Below, piece by piece: positions 1 through 9,165 of a stretch of 64,000 nucleotides of DNA. A program made the translations under genes and the position numbers. Within the stretch, counting starts at the first letter, position 1. The number at the start of each line of letters is the position of its first letter. The stretch comes from Mesorhizobium sp. M7A.F.Ca.US.008.03.1.1 (GTDB lineage Bacteria; Pseudomonadota; Alphaproteobacteria; Rhizobiales; Rhizobiaceae): contig NZ_RZRU01000003.1 in NCBI RefSeq assembly GCF_003997495.1, forward strand, positions 248,001 to 312,000. Reading direction: 5' to 3'. Below the pieces are notes generated by a model. The model saw nothing but the letters and a program-made list of their open reading frames with translations, made no database searches and was not told the DNA's origin.

Positions 1-72
1 ATCGGCGCCTCGACCCACCCGGGTGCGGGTCTCGGCGGCGGTTCCGGCTTTCTCCTGGCGGGGAGGCTGTGA
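1..72 (+). CDS. C-terminal end of an FAD-dependent oxidoreductase (partial)
   Basis: Only the last 23 codons lie in the window. The frame reads through a Gly-rich tail containing GASTHPGAGLGGGSG and ends at TGA 70-72. A tail of this form is typical of phytoene-desaturase-like FAD amine oxidoreductases, in which a late CGAxTHPGGG segment contacts the flavin. The stop overlaps the next start as TGATG, so the gene is translationally coupled to the MarR regulator and the iorAB pair that follow. The family call rests on a short tail and is tentative. Confidence 0.5.
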   Translation: MGASTHPGAGLGGGSGFLLAGRL

Positions 73-554
73 TGGAAGAGAAGGTCACTGAGAAGCGCCA
101 GCGCATTTCGACCCTGGGACAGATCGGCCTGCAGCAATTCGCGCCCTATCTGATGAACCGCATCATGGGCCGCTACAACGCCACCTTGCGTGACGACTTC
201 CGCAAGCAGGGCCTGACCATTCCGCAGGTGCGCACGCTGGCCGTGCTGTCGGTCACTGACGGCATCACCGTCAACGACCTCTCTGTTTATACAGTCATCG
301 AGCAGTCGACCTTGAGCCGGACGCTCGACTCACTGGAGGGCCAGGGTCTGGTGCGACGCGAGCAGGGTGTCACCGACAGCCGCATCCGCCACGTGTTCCT
401 GACCGATGAGGGCCGCGCCGAGTTCACCCGCGCCTGGCCGGCCATGCATGACGCGTTCGAGGCGATGTTCGACGATATCGACGACGCCGAATATGCCGCG
501 CTGATCGCCACGCTTTTGAAGATGCTCAAGAACATTCGCAAGCACGACATCTAG
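72..554 (+). CDS. MarR-family transcriptional regulator
   Basis: A 160-residue winged-helix regulator. A MarR-type DNA-binding core runs from about residue 45 to 130. The segment TVNDLSVYTVIEQSTLSRTL is the recognition helix region and DSRIRHVFLTDEGR is the wing. The ATG at 72 is preferred over the in-frame GTG at 69 because gggagg (61-66) sits just upstream and the ATG overlaps the TGA of the preceding oxidoreductase. It lies between that oxidoreductase and iorAB on the same strand, so it probably controls this aromatic-acid locus. The ligand is unknown. MarR proteins usually repress their own neighbours until an aromatic or phenolic effector binds. Confidence 0.88.
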   Translation: MEEKVTEKRQRISTLGQIGLQQFAPYLMNRIMGRYNATLRDDFRKQGLTIPQVRTLAVLSVTDGITVNDLSVYTVIEQSTLSRTLDSLEGQGLVRREQGVTDSRIRHVFLTDEGRAEFTRAWPAMHDAFEAMFDDIDDAEYAALIATLLKMLKNIRKHDI

Positions 555-597
555 ACCTACGCGCCGCCGACCCCGGGCGGTACCGGAAGGAGAAAAA

Positions 598-2751
598 ATG
601 GCCGAACGGTCTTTTGCCAAGGAAGTCGAAAAACTCCGGCTCGGTGCCGGCGAGGAATTTGCCGGCGAGGGCATCCTCGCCATCACCAAGGCGCTGCTGC
701 AATGCGGCGTCGGCTATGTCGGCGGCTATCAGGGCGCACCGATCAGTCACCTGATGGACGTGCTGGCCGACGCGCAGGACATTCTGGGCGAACTCGGCGT
801 GCATTTCGAGGCCAGTGCCTCGGAGGCCACCGCCACCGCCATGCTGGCCGCTTCGGTGCACTACCCGATCCGCGGTGCCGCCACCTTCAAGTCGACGGTC
901 GGCACCAATGTCGCCTCCGATGCGCTGGCCAATCTCGCGTCTGGCGGCGTCACCGGCGGCGCGCTGATCATCGTCGGCGAGGATTACGGCGAGGGCTCCT
1001 CGATCATGCAGGAACGCAGCCATGCCTTCGCCATGAAAAGCCAGGTCTGGCTGCTTGATCCGCGCCCCAATCTGCCGTCGATCGTCAAGGCGGTGGAGGA
1101 CGGTTTCGAACTGTCCGAGATATCCAACACGCCGGTCATGCTGCAGGTCCGCATCCGCTGCTGCCACGTCCATGGCCATTTCATCGCCAAGGACAACAAG
1201 CGCCCGCCGATGACGGTGGCCGATGCGCTCGACGCGCCGCGTCGCGACACCGGCCGCATCGTCCTGCCACCCGCATCCTTCTTGCACGAGAAGGAAAAGG
1301 TGCAGAAGCGCTGGCCGGCGGCGGTCGATTTCATCCGCAAGAACAAGATCAACGAGTTCTTCGGGTCGGACCACGGCTCGGTCGGCATCGTCATGCAGGG
1401 CGGCATGTACAATTCGGTCATCCGCGCGCTGCAGCGGCTAGGCCTTGCCGACATTTATGGCGACACCGACGTGCCGCTCTATGTGCTCAACGCCGTCTAT
1501 CCGCTGATCGACGACGAGTTCCTGTCTTTCTGCGAGGGCAAGCAATCGGTACTGGTCGTCGAGGAAGGCCAGCCCAATTACATCGAACAGGCCTTCGCTG
1601 CGATGCTGCACAAGGCGGGCCGGGGCACCAGGCTCGTCGGCAAGGAGCATCTGCCGATGGCCGGCGAATACACCGGCCAGGTCATGCTCGACGGCATCGG
1701 CGCCTTCCTGCGTGCCGAGGCGCCGCATCTGCTGCCAGGCGAGGTGCGGGCGCCCAACAAGGTCGGTGACGGCGTCGATGCCGCAGACCTGATCAATGTC
1801 GTGCCGGGCCGTCCGCCGGGCTTCTGCATCGGCTGCCCGGAACGTCCGATCTTTGCCGCGACCAAGCTGGTCGAGCAGGAGCTCGGCAAGCACCACATCG
1901 CCTCCGATATCGGCTGCCACCTGTTCTCAATCATGCCGCCCTTCGAACTCGGCGCCACCACCATGGGCTATGGCCTGGGGCCGGCCTCCGCTTCGGCGTT
2001 CAATTCGCCTGATGCCAAGCGCCGCTCGATCTCCTTCGTCGGCGATGGCGGCTTCTGGCACAACGGCCTGACCTCCTCGATCGGCAATGCCGTGTTCAAC
2101 AAGAACGACGGCGTCATCGTCATCGTCGATAATTTCTATTCGGCGGCGACCGGCGGCCAGGACATCCTGTCATCGCGCGCCGGCAACAAGACCAAGTCGA
2201 CGAAGCATCCGATCACCGAGGCGGTCAAAGGCATGGGCGTCAAATGGCTGCGCCATGTCGACCGAACCTATGACGTGACAAAGATGCAGGACACGCTGCG
2301 CGAGGCGCTGACGACCGAGGAGAAGGGACCGAAGGTCATCGTCGCCTCGTCCGAATGCATGCTCAACCGCCAGCGCCGCGAAAAGCCGCTGGTCGACAAG
2401 GCGATCAAGGGCGGCGAGCGTGTGGTGAAACCGAAGTTCGGCGTCGACGAGGACATCTGCACCGGCGACCACGCCTGCATGCGGCTGTCCGGCTGCCCGT
2501 CGCTGTCGGTCAAGTCGCTCGACGATCCGCTGCGCGACGATCCGGTCGCGCATATCGACCAGAGCTGCGTCGGCTGCGGCAATTGCGGCGAGGTCGCCGA
2601 TGCGGCGGTGCTGTGCCCATCCTTCTATCGCGCCGACGTCGTGCACAATCCGAGCGGCTTGGACCGTTTCCTGGAATCCATGCGCCGCGCCACCATCGGC
2701 CTGTTGCAGCGCCGCCGTGAAAGCCGGCGGCTGACCTTCGCCGATGCTTGA
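598..2751 (+). CDS. iorA: Indolepyruvate ferredoxin oxidoreductase, alpha-type subunit (TPP and 4Fe-4S)
   Basis: A 717-residue thiamine-diphosphate enzyme subunit that oxidatively decarboxylates aryl-pyruvates to aryl-acetyl-CoA. The N-terminal half is the pyruvate-ferredoxin-oxidoreductase-like pyrimidine-binding part. The TPP-binding core follows, with GDGGFWHNG near residue 480 and IVIVDN shortly after. A cysteine pair occurs at FCIGCPERP (about residue 410). The C-terminal 90 residues form a ferredoxin-like domain with [13 protein letters not shown] and CVGCGNCG, able to bind Fe-S clusters. A strong site, aaggag, lies 6 nt before the ATG. The gene overlaps iorB by 8 nt, so the two subunits are coupled. 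The 2-oxoacid substrate is inferred from the family; an aryl-pyruvate from Trp, Phe or Tyr breakdown is likely. Confidence 0.9.
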   Translation: MAERSFAKEVEKLRLGAGEEFAGEGILAITKALLQCGVGYVGGYQGAPISHLMDVLADAQDILGELGVHFEASASEATATAMLAASVHYPIRGAATFKSTVGTNVASDALANLASGGVTGGALIIVGEDYGEGSSIMQERSHAFAMKSQVWLLDPRPNLPSIVKAVEDGFELSEISNTPVMLQVRIRCCHVHGHFIAKDNKRPPMTVADALDAPRRDTGRIVLPPASFLHEKEKVQKRWPAAVDFIRKNKINEFFGSDHGSVGIVMQGGMYNSVIRALQRLGLADIYGDTDVPLYVLNAVYPLIDDEFLSFCEGKQSVLVVEEGQPNYIEQAFAAMLHKAGRGTRLVGKEHLPMAGEYTGQVMLDGIGAFLRAEAPHLLPGEVRAPNKVGDGVDAADLINVVPGRPPGFCIGCPERPIFAATKLVEQELGKHHIASDIGCHLFSIMPPFELGATTMGYGLGPASASAFNSPDAKRRSISFVGDGGFWHNGLTSSIGNAVFNKNDGVIVIVDNFYSAATGGQDILSSRAGNKTKSTKHPITEAVKGMGVKWLRHVDRTYDVTKMQDTLREALTTEEKGPKVIVASSECMLNRQRREKPLVDKAIKGGERVVKPKFGVDEDICTGDHACMRLSGCPSLSVKSLDDPLRDDPVAHIDQSCVGCGNCGEVADAAVLCPSFYRADVVHNPSGLDRFLESMRRATIGLLQRRRESRRLTFADA

Positions 2752-4321
2752 CGCTGTCCCGCCATTTCGGCCGCGAGCCGGGGCCGAAGGTGACGAGCGC
2801 GTCATCAAGCTTGCCGTGCTGGCGGTCGGCGGCCAGGGAGGCGGCGTGCTCGCCGACTGGATCACCGACGTCGCCGAGCGCAACGGCTTTGTCGCGCAAT
2901 CGACCTCGGTCGCCGGCGTCGCCCAGCGCACCGGCGCCACCATCTATTATGTCGAGATGGCTCGCGATACCGGCCGCCTGCCGGTCTTCGCGCTGTCACC
3001 CTCGCAGGGCGATGTCGACATACTGATCGCGGCGGAGTTGATGGAAGCCGGCCGCGCCATCATTCGCGGCTTCGTCACGCCCGAGCGCACCACGTTGATC
3101 GCCTCGTCGCACCGCATTGCCGCCGTGTCGGAAAAGATCGAACCGGGCGATGGCCGAGCCTCGTCGTCCAAGGTGCATGCGACGGCGGAGGCCGCATCGA
3201 AGCGCTTCATCGCTTTCGACATGGAGAAGATCGCCGCCGACAATGGCTCGATGATCTCGGCCAGCCTGCTTGGCGCGCTGGCGGGGTCCGACGCGCTGCC
3301 GTTCACCCGCGAGAGCTACGAACAGGCCATCGGTGCCGGCGGCCGGGGCGTCAAAGCCAGCCTCGCAGCCTTCGGCGCCGCCTTTGACCACGCGCGCGGC
3401 ACGGCAGCACCGGCGCCTAGGCCGGCTGAGCCAGCGATCGTCGAATCTGCTTTGGGCGCTGGCGGCGTCAGTGGCCCGCAAAACCTGCTGCAAGGCTGGC
3501 AGGCCTTGGCTGCCCGCATCGATCTGTTGCCGGTGGCCGTGCGCGACATGGCACTTCGAGGGTTGAGAAAGGTCGTCGACTATCAGGACATCGCCTATGG
3601 GCGCGAGTATCTCGACCGGTTAGACAAGGCCGTCGCGCTGGACGGGCCGGACCGCGGCTACAGCCTGTCCATCGCCGCCGCGAAGCACCTGGCCAACGCG
3701 CTGTGCTACGACGACATGATCCGCGTCGCCGATCTCAAGACGCGCTCGACGCGCGACAAACGCGTGCGCCGCGAGGTCGGCGTCAAGGACGGTTCGATCC
3801 TGCAGGTGACCGAATATTTCCATCCGCGCATCGAGGAGTTCTGCGGCACGCTGCCGGCGGGTCTTGGCAGCTACATCGAAAGCCGGCCGAAGCTCGCCGC
3901 CTTTCTCGACCGCCGCATCAACCATGGCCGCCGCATCCGCACCGACAGTTTCGCCGGCTTTGCCGCCTTGTGGTTCATCGGCGGCCTGCGCCGCTGGCGC
4001 CGTAGCCTGCTGCGCCACAAAGTCGAGATCGCGCATCTCGATCGCTGGTACGCACTGGCACTTGGGCACGTGCCGGCCGACTACGCGCTTGCCGTCGAAA
4101 TCCTCAACTGCCGCCGGCTGATCAAGGGCTACAGCGACACCCATGTCCGCGCCCAGTCGAAATTCGACCGGGTCCTGTCGGCACTCGATCTGGTAAAGGG
4201 CCGGGCGGATGCCGCCGACTGGATCCGCCGCCTGCGCGAGATGGCGCTGAAGGATGAGAAGGGCGACATGCTCGACGGCGCGCTGAAGACGGTGGCGACG
4301 CTGGGGCCGGATACAATCTAG
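2744..4321 (+). CDS. iorB: Indolepyruvate oxidoreductase, beta-type subunit with long C-terminal extension
   Basis: A 525-residue partner of the upstream subunit. The first 200 residues match the gamma/beta domain of 2-oxoacid:acceptor oxidoreductases, with the signature VGGQGGGVLADWI near residues 28-40. The remaining 300 or so residues correspond to a DUF6537-type helical region that archaeal IorB (about 200 residues) lacks. The start overlaps the iorA stop. The stop codon TAG at 4319-4321 overlaps the stop of the convergent sulfatase gene, so there is no room for a terminator between them. The long form is common in proteobacteria, where IorA and IorB can also be fused into one chain. Confidence 0.88.
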   Translation: MLDAVPPFRPRAGAEGDERVIKLAVLAVGGQGGGVLADWITDVAERNGFVAQSTSVAGVAQRTGATIYYVEMARDTGRLPVFALSPSQGDVDILIAAELMEAGRAIIRGFVTPERTTLIASSHRIAAVSEKIEPGDGRASSSKVHATAEAASKRFIAFDMEKIAADNGSMISASLLGALAGSDALPFTRESYEQAIGAGGRGVKASLAAFGAAFDHARGTAAPAPRPAEPAIVESALGAGGVSGPQNLLQGWQALAARIDLLPVAVRDMALRGLRKVVDYQDIAYGREYLDRLDKAVALDGPDRGYSLSIAAAKHLANALCYDDMIRVADLKTRSTRDKRVRREVGVKDGSILQVTEYFHPRIEEFCGTLPAGLGSYIESRPKLAAFLDRRINHGRRIRTDSFAGFAALWFIGGLRRWRRSLLRHKVEIAHLDRWYALALGHVPADYALAVEILNCRRLIKGYSDTHVRAQSKFDRVLSALDLVKGRADAADWIRRLREMALKDEKGDMLDGALKTVATLGPDTI

Positions 4322-6066
4322 CGGGCGTCCACGGATTGGACGGGCGCCAGCCCACGCAACGGCACCGCTTCCGGGAACAGATGCAGCAAGCCTGAATCGA
4401 CGCGCCGGCGCAGATGGGCATCCACTTCGGCCCGATCCTGACAACCATGGAACCTGCCGCCGCAATGGTCGCGCAGGCGCACGAGATCGGCGATGACAGG
4501 CGACATCGGCAGGCCGGCGGCGTCGAGCAGGCTTGCGCTGAGGAAGCCGACATCGAGCGGCGCCAGGTCAGGCATCGGACGGCGCAAAGGATGGTTGAAG
4601 GTGGTGAGCGTGTAGAAGGTGCGGTAGGCAAGCGAGCCAGGGGTCGCCAAGGCGTCGTCTCCGGCGATGGCGTCGACGAACGGCTTGGTCGCCGACGACT
4701 GGTGATCGCCGAATTCGAGCACCACGGCGCCGCGTTCACCGGCATCCGCTTCCCTCTTGTCGAGGAAATGCTGGAAATCGCCGCGCGCTACCGCCATCCG
4801 GCGCAGATACTCATTGGCCTGGAAATCGCCCGAGAAAGGCTCGCCCTCGACCTTCAGCTCGGGCTCCATCCGCCCCTCATAGGGTGAGTGCGGAAACATG
4901 GTCTGGATTTCGAGGAACAGCGGCCGGCCGTCTTCCCTATGGTGCCTGGCGATGAACGCCTCGGCTGCGTGATAGTAGAAGTTGTCGCGCAGGTGATAGA
5001 AGGGTGCGGCGATGTCCTTGATGTCGAGCACGGTCTCGAAACCGATCGATTTCAGGAACGGCCCTTCATTGACGAACGAAAAGTCCATCGGCGTCATCAC
5101 GACAGTTCGATAGCCGCAGCGCGCCAGCACCTCCGGCAGGGCGCCGGCGACCTTGTCCTGCAGGGTGATGGTCAGATAGGGGCTTCGCCAGCCGAAATCG
5201 GTGGCCGACAGGCCGGTCATCAGCGACAGATTGGTGATCCAGGTGCCGCCGCCAAATGTCTCGATCTGCATCGGGTGCGGCGTGCCGGCTCCGGGTGCGA
5301 ATCTCTGCAGGAATCCCGCGCCGTTGCCGACCTGCGGAAAATAGTCGGGATCGGACTGGCTTTCGCTGAGCACGAAAAAGACGTCGGGAAGATCAGCCCG
5401 GTCACCGCAATCGACGGTGTCGGCAAAAGGCCGCTGTGGGGCCACGGCTTGCAGCCGCTTCTCGAAGGCCGATTCCACAACGAGATTGTGCAAATCCAGC
5501 AGCGAGACGAAGAAGGCCGACATGTGCCGGCCCTGCATGTAGTAGAAATAGCGGTCCTTCGAGGCCTCGGCCGGAAAGGTCAGCGGCACCAGAACGACGA
5601 GCGCCGCCATGATCAGGACGCGTGCCGATACCGGCCAGCCGATTTTTCGATCGATCCGGAACAGAAGCACCGCCGCCGTAATGCCGAGCCCCAGGGCAAT
5701 GACGACCGGCGCGATCAGATGGAGGTAGGAGTCGAGCAGGAAGCGGTACACTTCCGGATCCCTCGACACGAAGACCATGTCGTAGAAGTGCAGCGAAAAT
5801 CCCTTCATCCTGAACTTGATCGCCGAAACCACGGTGACGAAGCCAATGCCCATCCAGGCGAGATAGACGGAAAAGGCAAGGCGCCCCGAAGCCAGGAACA
5901 GAAGTCCGGCAAAGGCTGCCACCAGCGCCAGTGAGAACGGCACCGACAGCCATTCGTGCTCGGCCCGTCCGGCGGCGAAGACGCCGGCGAGACTGACCAC
6001 GGCCAGCGTCAGCGGATGGCAGAGCACCCGCCCAAGACTTTGAAGCTGAGCCACAGATTTTCCCAT
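4318..6066 (-). CDS. Membrane-anchored sulfatase / LTA-synthase-like phosphotransferase
   Basis: A 582-residue protein. Five hydrophobic segments (about residues 17-32, 42-60, 64-84, 115-137 and 148-164) precede a large soluble domain starting near residue 225 with DLPDVFFVLSES. That Asp/Glu-rich strand opens the alkaline-phosphatase superfamily fold shared by sulfatases, LtaS and periplasmic phosphoglycerol or phosphoethanolamine transferases. GGGTWITNLSLMTG carries the expected nucleophile threonine, and FPHSPYEG and FGDHQSS supply later metal-site histidines and aspartate. The topology puts the active site in the periplasm. In rhizobia such enzymes decorate cyclic glucans, LPS or membrane lipids, but the substrate cannot be read from sequence. 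It is a stand-alone gene, convergent with iorB and overlapping it by 4 nt. Confidence 0.8.
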   Translation of the reverse strand: MGKSVAQLQSLGRVLCHPLTLAVVSLAGVFAAGRAEHEWLSVPFSLALVAAFAGLLFLASGRLAFSVYLAWMGIGFVTVVSAIKFRMKGFSLHFYDMVFVSRDPEVYRFLLDSYLHLIAPVVIALGLGITAAVLLFRIDRKIGWPVSARVLIMAALVVLVPLTFPAEASKDRYFYYMQGRHMSAFFVSLLDLHNLVVESAFEKRLQAVAPQRPFADTVDCGDRADLPDVFFVLSESQSDPDYFPQVGNGAGFLQRFAPGAGTPHPMQIETFGGGTWITNLSLMTGLSATDFGWRSPYLTITLQDKVAGALPEVLARCGYRTVVMTPMDFSFVNEGPFLKSIGFETVLDIKDIAAPFYHLRDNFYYHAAEAFIARHHREDGRPLFLEIQTMFPHSPYEGRMEPELKVEGEPFSGDFQANEYLRRMAVARGDFQHFLDKREADAGERGAVVLEFGDHQSSATKPFVDAIAGDDALATPGSLAYRTFYTLTTFNHPLRRPMPDLAPLDVGFLSASLLDAAGLPMSPVIADLVRLRDHCGGRFHGCQDRAEVDAHLRRRVDSGLLHLFPEAVPLRGLAPVQSVDAR

Positions 6067-6178
6067 GGATATGCCTGAGCATAGTTTTGGGAAACTCTTC
6101 GATTATTTGTGGGCCAAGAACAAATCTATAGTGAATTTAACCTTAATTCCGGGCTGGTCGGGATCGCGCTGTCCGCAA

Positions 6179-6215
6179 CGGCGGGGCCAGGTCTTACCAG
6201 CGCCTGGCCCCGCCG
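6179..6215 (-). terminator. Strong GC-rich hairpin 3' of the GCG_CRPN gene
   Basis: A perfect 13-bp stem (cggcggggccagg against cctggccccgccg) with an 11-nt loop begins 9 nt after the stop of the small secreted protein. No U-tract follows on the minus strand, so it is not a canonical intrinsic terminator. It may act with Rho or protect the mRNA 3' end. Confidence 0.5.
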
Positions 6216-6223
6216 TGCTTCGA

Positions 6224-6511
6224 TCAGTAGTGGTGCCAGCGATGCCAGCGATGGTGCGGATGCCAGACGTAGGCCGGACCGTGCCAGTAGTGGTAGCGCG
6301 GGCGCACGATGACGACGCCGTTCGGCACGCAACGTCCCCATCTGTTCGGGTGCCAGCCGATACCGCAGCCCCAGCGGACATGCTCGACCGATGCCTGGGT
6401 GGCCGGCTTGGCAACCGACACGACGGGCATTGCGCTGGACGCGGAGGCTGTCACGACCGCTCCACCGATGGCCAGCATAGCGGCTGCTGTATAGTTTTTC
6501 AGGCGACTCAT
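6224..6511 (-). CDS. Small secreted GCG_CRPN-type protein
   Basis: A 95-residue protein. The start at 6511 gives MSRLKNYTAAAMLAIGG, a typical signal peptide ending near ASSAMA, with ggag about 8 nt upstream. The mature part contains WGCGIGWHPNRWGRCVPN, the GCG...CRPN-like motif with two cysteines, followed by a His/Tyr/Trp-rich tail (HYWHGPAYVWHPHHRWHRWHHY). Proteins of this class are small exported polypeptides common in Rhizobiales with no assigned function. The histidine tail would suit metal binding, but that is inference. The open frame continues upstream, but the signal peptide fixes the start. Confidence 0.75.
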   Translation of the reverse strand: MSRLKNYTAAAMLAIGGAVVTASASSAMPVVSVAKPATQASVEHVRWGCGIGWHPNRWGRCVPNGVVIVRPRYHYWHGPAYVWHPHHRWHRWHHY

Positions 6512-6623
6512 AATTGGACTCCGAGTGCTTTCGAGTTTGAAGATGGCCGCCCCGCATGGTGCGATCGGGCAGGCTTGTCCCTTCGCTTCGTTAAACGGCG
6601 TCTCCGGCCTTTTCCGTCGGTCG

Positions 6624-7085
6624 TCATGGCGATTTTTTCGGCGCAACGGCGGCGCGGCGTTCCATATGGCGCAGCAATGCCTGTGCCAGCACGCTCCGGT
6701 TTTCGTGTGACGTGTTCGCCGCGAAGTCGACAATGGTCTGTTCAAGCCGGCTGCGCACCGTCACATCGGCATTGCGTGCCCGCTCCAGGGCGGCGGACAA
6801 GGCGGCCTTGTCCATGACAGGCTGCTGCAACAGGTCCGCTGCCTCCTGCCTCGCCTGCTGGCCATCGAGAATGATCTGCCGGGACTCCACGCGAACCTGG
6901 CGCAACGCCAGGCGGAACGCCTTGCGGTCCTGGTTGGGAAGCTGTCGGCCAGCCGATTCCAGCGAGACACCCGCGCCCGCTTTGGCATTTCTCAGCCAGA
7001 CCGCACCGCCGGCAAATGCGCCTGCAAGAAAGACGTTCAGCACCACGGAAGCAATGACCAGACCACGGATCCAGCGCGGGCTCAT
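6624..7085 (-). CDS. Periplasmic heavy-metal-sensor-like protein (CpxP/ZraP type)
   Basis: A 153-residue protein. One membrane segment (about residues 7-29) is followed by a helical periplasmic domain rich in Arg, Gln and Glu. The pattern LRQVRVESRQIILDGQQAR and ALERARNADVTVRSRLEQ resembles the heavy-metal-resistance (CpxP/ZraP) helical hairpin. The start ATG overlaps the stop of the upstream anti-sigma-like gene (ATGA, 7082-7085), so the two are coupled. With the ECF sigma gene it forms a three-gene operon. The product probably modulates the anti-sigma factor in response to an envelope signal, by analogy with similarly arranged operons. Confidence 0.72.
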   Translation of the reverse strand: MSPRWIRGLVIASVVLNVFLAGAFAGGAVWLRNAKAGAGVSLESAGRQLPNQDRKAFRLALRQVRVESRQIILDGQQARQEAADLLQQPVMDKAALSAALERARNADVTVRSRLEQTIVDFAANTSHENRSVLAQALLRHMERRAAVAPKKSP

Positions 7086-7534
7086 AGGCTGTCCTCTCCG
7101 TTCTCGGCCTCGGGACCGGCATCGCCAAACGCCGTCACATTGGCATCCAGCACATAATGGTCCGGCTGGACCTCCGGCGTGACGATGGTCACCAGGGCCA
7201 GTCCTGCCACGGCACCGGCCAGACCAATGCCGGCGAGTCCAAGTCCCAGCCACCAGAACCACTGGCGCCGACGCTGGTCGAGGTGCCGGCCGGCAGCCTG
7301 CAGAATGCTGCTGTGCAGTGCCTTGTCCGGGGCGTCGACGCGGTAGCTGTCGAGCAGCGCGTCAAGTGTCCCGGCCTGCCTCAAGATGGCCTTGCCCACG
7401 CCGCTTGCGGCAAAGACGGTGCCGGCCATTCGCTCAGCCTCGGGCCATCGCCGCAAGTCGCCGCCATAGGCCTGGGCCAAGGCGGCAAAGCGCTTGGCCT
7501 CCATTGCGGGTTCGTTCCTGGACCCTTCAGCCAT
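7082..7534 (-). CDS. Probable anti-sigma factor, single-pass membrane protein
   Basis: A 150-residue protein. Residues 11-80 are a soluble helical region (FAALAQAYGGDLRRWPEAER) and residues 92-117 form one membrane helix. A short periplasmic tail follows. Size, topology and position directly downstream of an ECF sigma gene are those of a membrane anti-sigma factor. There is no recognisable zinc-binding HxxxCxxC motif, so it is not a ZAS-type protein. The start at 7534 has an excellent site (aaggggg, 5-10 nt upstream) and was chosen over the GTG or TTG codons further out. It lies 86 nt after the sigma gene and is coupled to the heavy-metal-sensor-like gene. Confidence 0.68.
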   Translation of the reverse strand: MAEGSRNEPAMEAKRFAALAQAYGGDLRRWPEAERMAGTVFAASGVGKAILRQAGTLDALLDSYRVDAPDKALHSSILQAAGRHLDQRRRQWFWWLGLGLAGIGLAGAVAGLALVTIVTPEVQPDHYVLDANVTAFGDAGPEAENGEDSL

Positions 7535-7620
7535 GTGTCTCCCCCTTGCCCGTCGGCGCCGAGCGCCAGGCGGCACCAGCAAGGCGCAATGGCCGCGGTG
7601 CGTTGGTGCTTGCCGGGCGC

Positions 7621-8163
7621 TTACTCATCGGCGCCATCCCCGGCCAGGATCGCCTGCAGTGACCGGCGGCCGCGCGCGAGCAGGCTCTCCAGGGCATCGA
7701 CGCTGATCTGCAAGGTCGCTGCCGCCTCGATATTGGACATCTCCTGATAGTAGACCAGAACGATCGCTTCGCGCTGGCGCGGCGCTATGGCTTGCAGCGC
7801 CCGTTCGACCCGAAGCGCGTCCTCTTGGCGATGGGCGTCGGGAAATGCCGCGGGGTCGACCACGTCCGGCAGGTCGCCGGTCACCCACTCGCGCCTGCGA
7901 CGCAGCCGGTCGTAGCAAAGGTTGAGCGTCACCCGGTGGATCCAGCTGTCGAAGCGCGCATTGCCGCGCCGCCAGCTCGCGGCATGGCGCCAGATCCGCA
8001 CGAAGGTTTCCTGCGCGACATCCTCGGCCTCCGCCGCATCGCCGAGCATGCGCACGGCAAGCGCCAGGATACGCGGCAGCTTGCGCGCGACGAGCGTTTG
8101 CACGGCCGCCGGCTCGCCGGCGCCAACACGGCGAACCAGCTCCTCGTCCGGATCCGCAGCCAT
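7621..8163 (-). CDS. ECF RNA polymerase sigma factor
   Basis: A 180-residue group 4 sigma factor. Region 2 spans about residues 22-90 with DAAEAEDVAQETFVRIWRH, the core-binding and -10 recognition part. Region 4 spans about 115-170 with LQAIAPRQREAIVLVYYQEM and SVDALESLLARGRRSL. The ATG at 8163 is preferred over the GTG at 8175 because gggag lies at a normal distance from it. The gene heads an operon with the anti-sigma-like and heavy-metal-sensor-like genes. The EF-hand gene upstream on the same strand may be a target or part of the response. The inducing signal is not visible in the sequence. Confidence 0.9.
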   Translation of the reverse strand: MAADPDEELVRRVGAGEPAAVQTLVARKLPRILALAVRMLGDAAEAEDVAQETFVRIWRHAASWRRGNARFDSWIHRVTLNLCYDRLRRRREWVTGDLPDVVDPAAFPDAHRQEDALRVERALQAIAPRQREAIVLVYYQEMSNIEAAATLQISVDALESLLARGRRSLQAILAGDGADE

Positions 8164-8200
8164 CAGTCGGCGCACTCCCGATGTTCATCTCGCGTCATTG

Positions 8201-8243
8201 CCTCTTGGTCATTGCTCCCTGCTTGACCTCTTGGTCATTGCTC
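8201..8243. repeat. Two direct copies of a 17-bp sequence
   Basis: The 17-mer cctcttggtcattgctc occurs at 8201-8217 and again at 8227-8243, 26 bp apart. The second copy covers the last codons and stop of the EF-hand gene. The first lies in the leader of the sigma factor gene. It could be a simple tandem duplication or a pair of operator half-sites for the sigma operon. Confidence 0.8.
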
Positions 8244-8666
8244 TTGCTTGGGAGCGGTTTTGTGGCCCGGCAGTTCGTCGGCCGTCAAAATGCCGTCGGC
8301 ATTCTTGTCCAGCCGGGCGAAGCGCTTGGCGAAGAATGCATCGAGTTCGGCGCGATCGATGAAGCCGTCATGATTGGAATCGATCCGGGTGAAGGATCTG
8401 GTCGCGTCGCCCTTGACGTTGCGCTTCGCCTGAAAAGCCTCCCATTCCAGCAGGCTGATCTTGCCGTCGCCATCCGTGTCGGCCGCCATGATCGCCTTTT
8501 CGCGCCGCTTCTGGAATTTGGCCAGCGTGATGTCGGACCTGGTCCCCGAGGCGCCTGGCGCGGCAAGTGGCGCGGCGGTCGGCGGTGCAGGCGGCGTCGT
8601 TGCCTGGGCAAAAGCCGCAACGGTCTGCAAACTCAAGGCAACGACTAATATCGAACGGCTGATCAT
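8235..8666 (-). CDS. Exported EF-hand calcium-binding protein
   Basis: A 143-residue protein with a signal peptide (residues 1-20, cut after AFA). An Ala/Pro linker follows, and then three EF-hand loops: DTDGDGKISLLE (63-74), DSNHDGFIDRAE (96-107) and DKNADGILTADE (120-131). Each has Asp or Asn at the 1, 3 and 5 positions and Glu at 12, so calcium binding is well supported. It should act in the periplasm or be secreted. The start at 8666 is set by the signal peptide and by ggag about 10 nt upstream. It lies 71 nt before the ECF sigma start on the same strand and could belong to that stress operon. Confidence 0.85.
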   Translation of the reverse strand: MISRSILVVALSLQTVAAFAQATTPPAPPTAAPLAAPGASGTRSDITLAKFQKRREKAIMAADTDGDGKISLLEWEAFQAKRNVKGDATRSFTRIDSNHDGFIDRAELDAFFAKRFARLDKNADGILTADELPGHKTAPKQEQ

Positions 8667-8829
8667 GTTGTGCGTCTCCAGGTTGGCGCGACGCAGACGG
8701 CTTGTGCCGCCATCGCGCTTCAACCGTTAAACGCCGCGACCCGGAAAATCCGTCGGTCGCGCGTGCTGATCCGTTCATGCTCGGACAACAGAGGGTGCTC
8801 ATCCCGACTCGATCGGGAAGGAAGGAACT

Positions 8830-9018
8830 CTAGTCCGACTGGTCGGCTGCAATCAGTTGTTCGGGCTTGAACCCGGCATGTTGCGGGGTCCACACCTCGC
8901 CCTCGCGATTGAACCAGTGGCACAGATACATGCCCGAGGCTGCGCCATCGCTGACCGTCATCCTGGGGCCTCCGGATTTCAGCTTGACGACGTCTCCGGT
9001 CTTGAAATTGTTGGGCAT
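8830..9018 (-). CDS. YodC-family (DUF2158) small protein
   Basis: A 62-residue protein with the family pattern FKTGDVVKLKSGGPRMTV at the N-terminus and YLCHWFNREGEVWTPQHAGF in the middle, matching YodC/DUF2158 small beta-rich proteins. The ATG at 9018 follows a textbook site (ggaggtcaaaaa). The family's function is unknown. The start side faces the tRNA-Cys-like sequence and the AT-rich island, so this gene marks the edge of the conserved chromosome. Confidence 0.85.
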   Translation of the reverse strand: MPNNFKTGDVVKLKSGGPRMTVSDGAASGMYLCHWFNREGEVWTPQHAGFKPEQLIAADQSD

Positions 9019-9165
9019 TTTTTGACCTCCCATGCTGAGGCCACGAGTTTCACACCAAACCGGGGTCTCGACAATGGCGGAAGTGCTTCACCGGCGTCGC
9101 AATCCACGGCAACAAACGCTGCGTTAACGCTTTCGTAAATACTTGGTCGCTACTTGGATGCTCAT

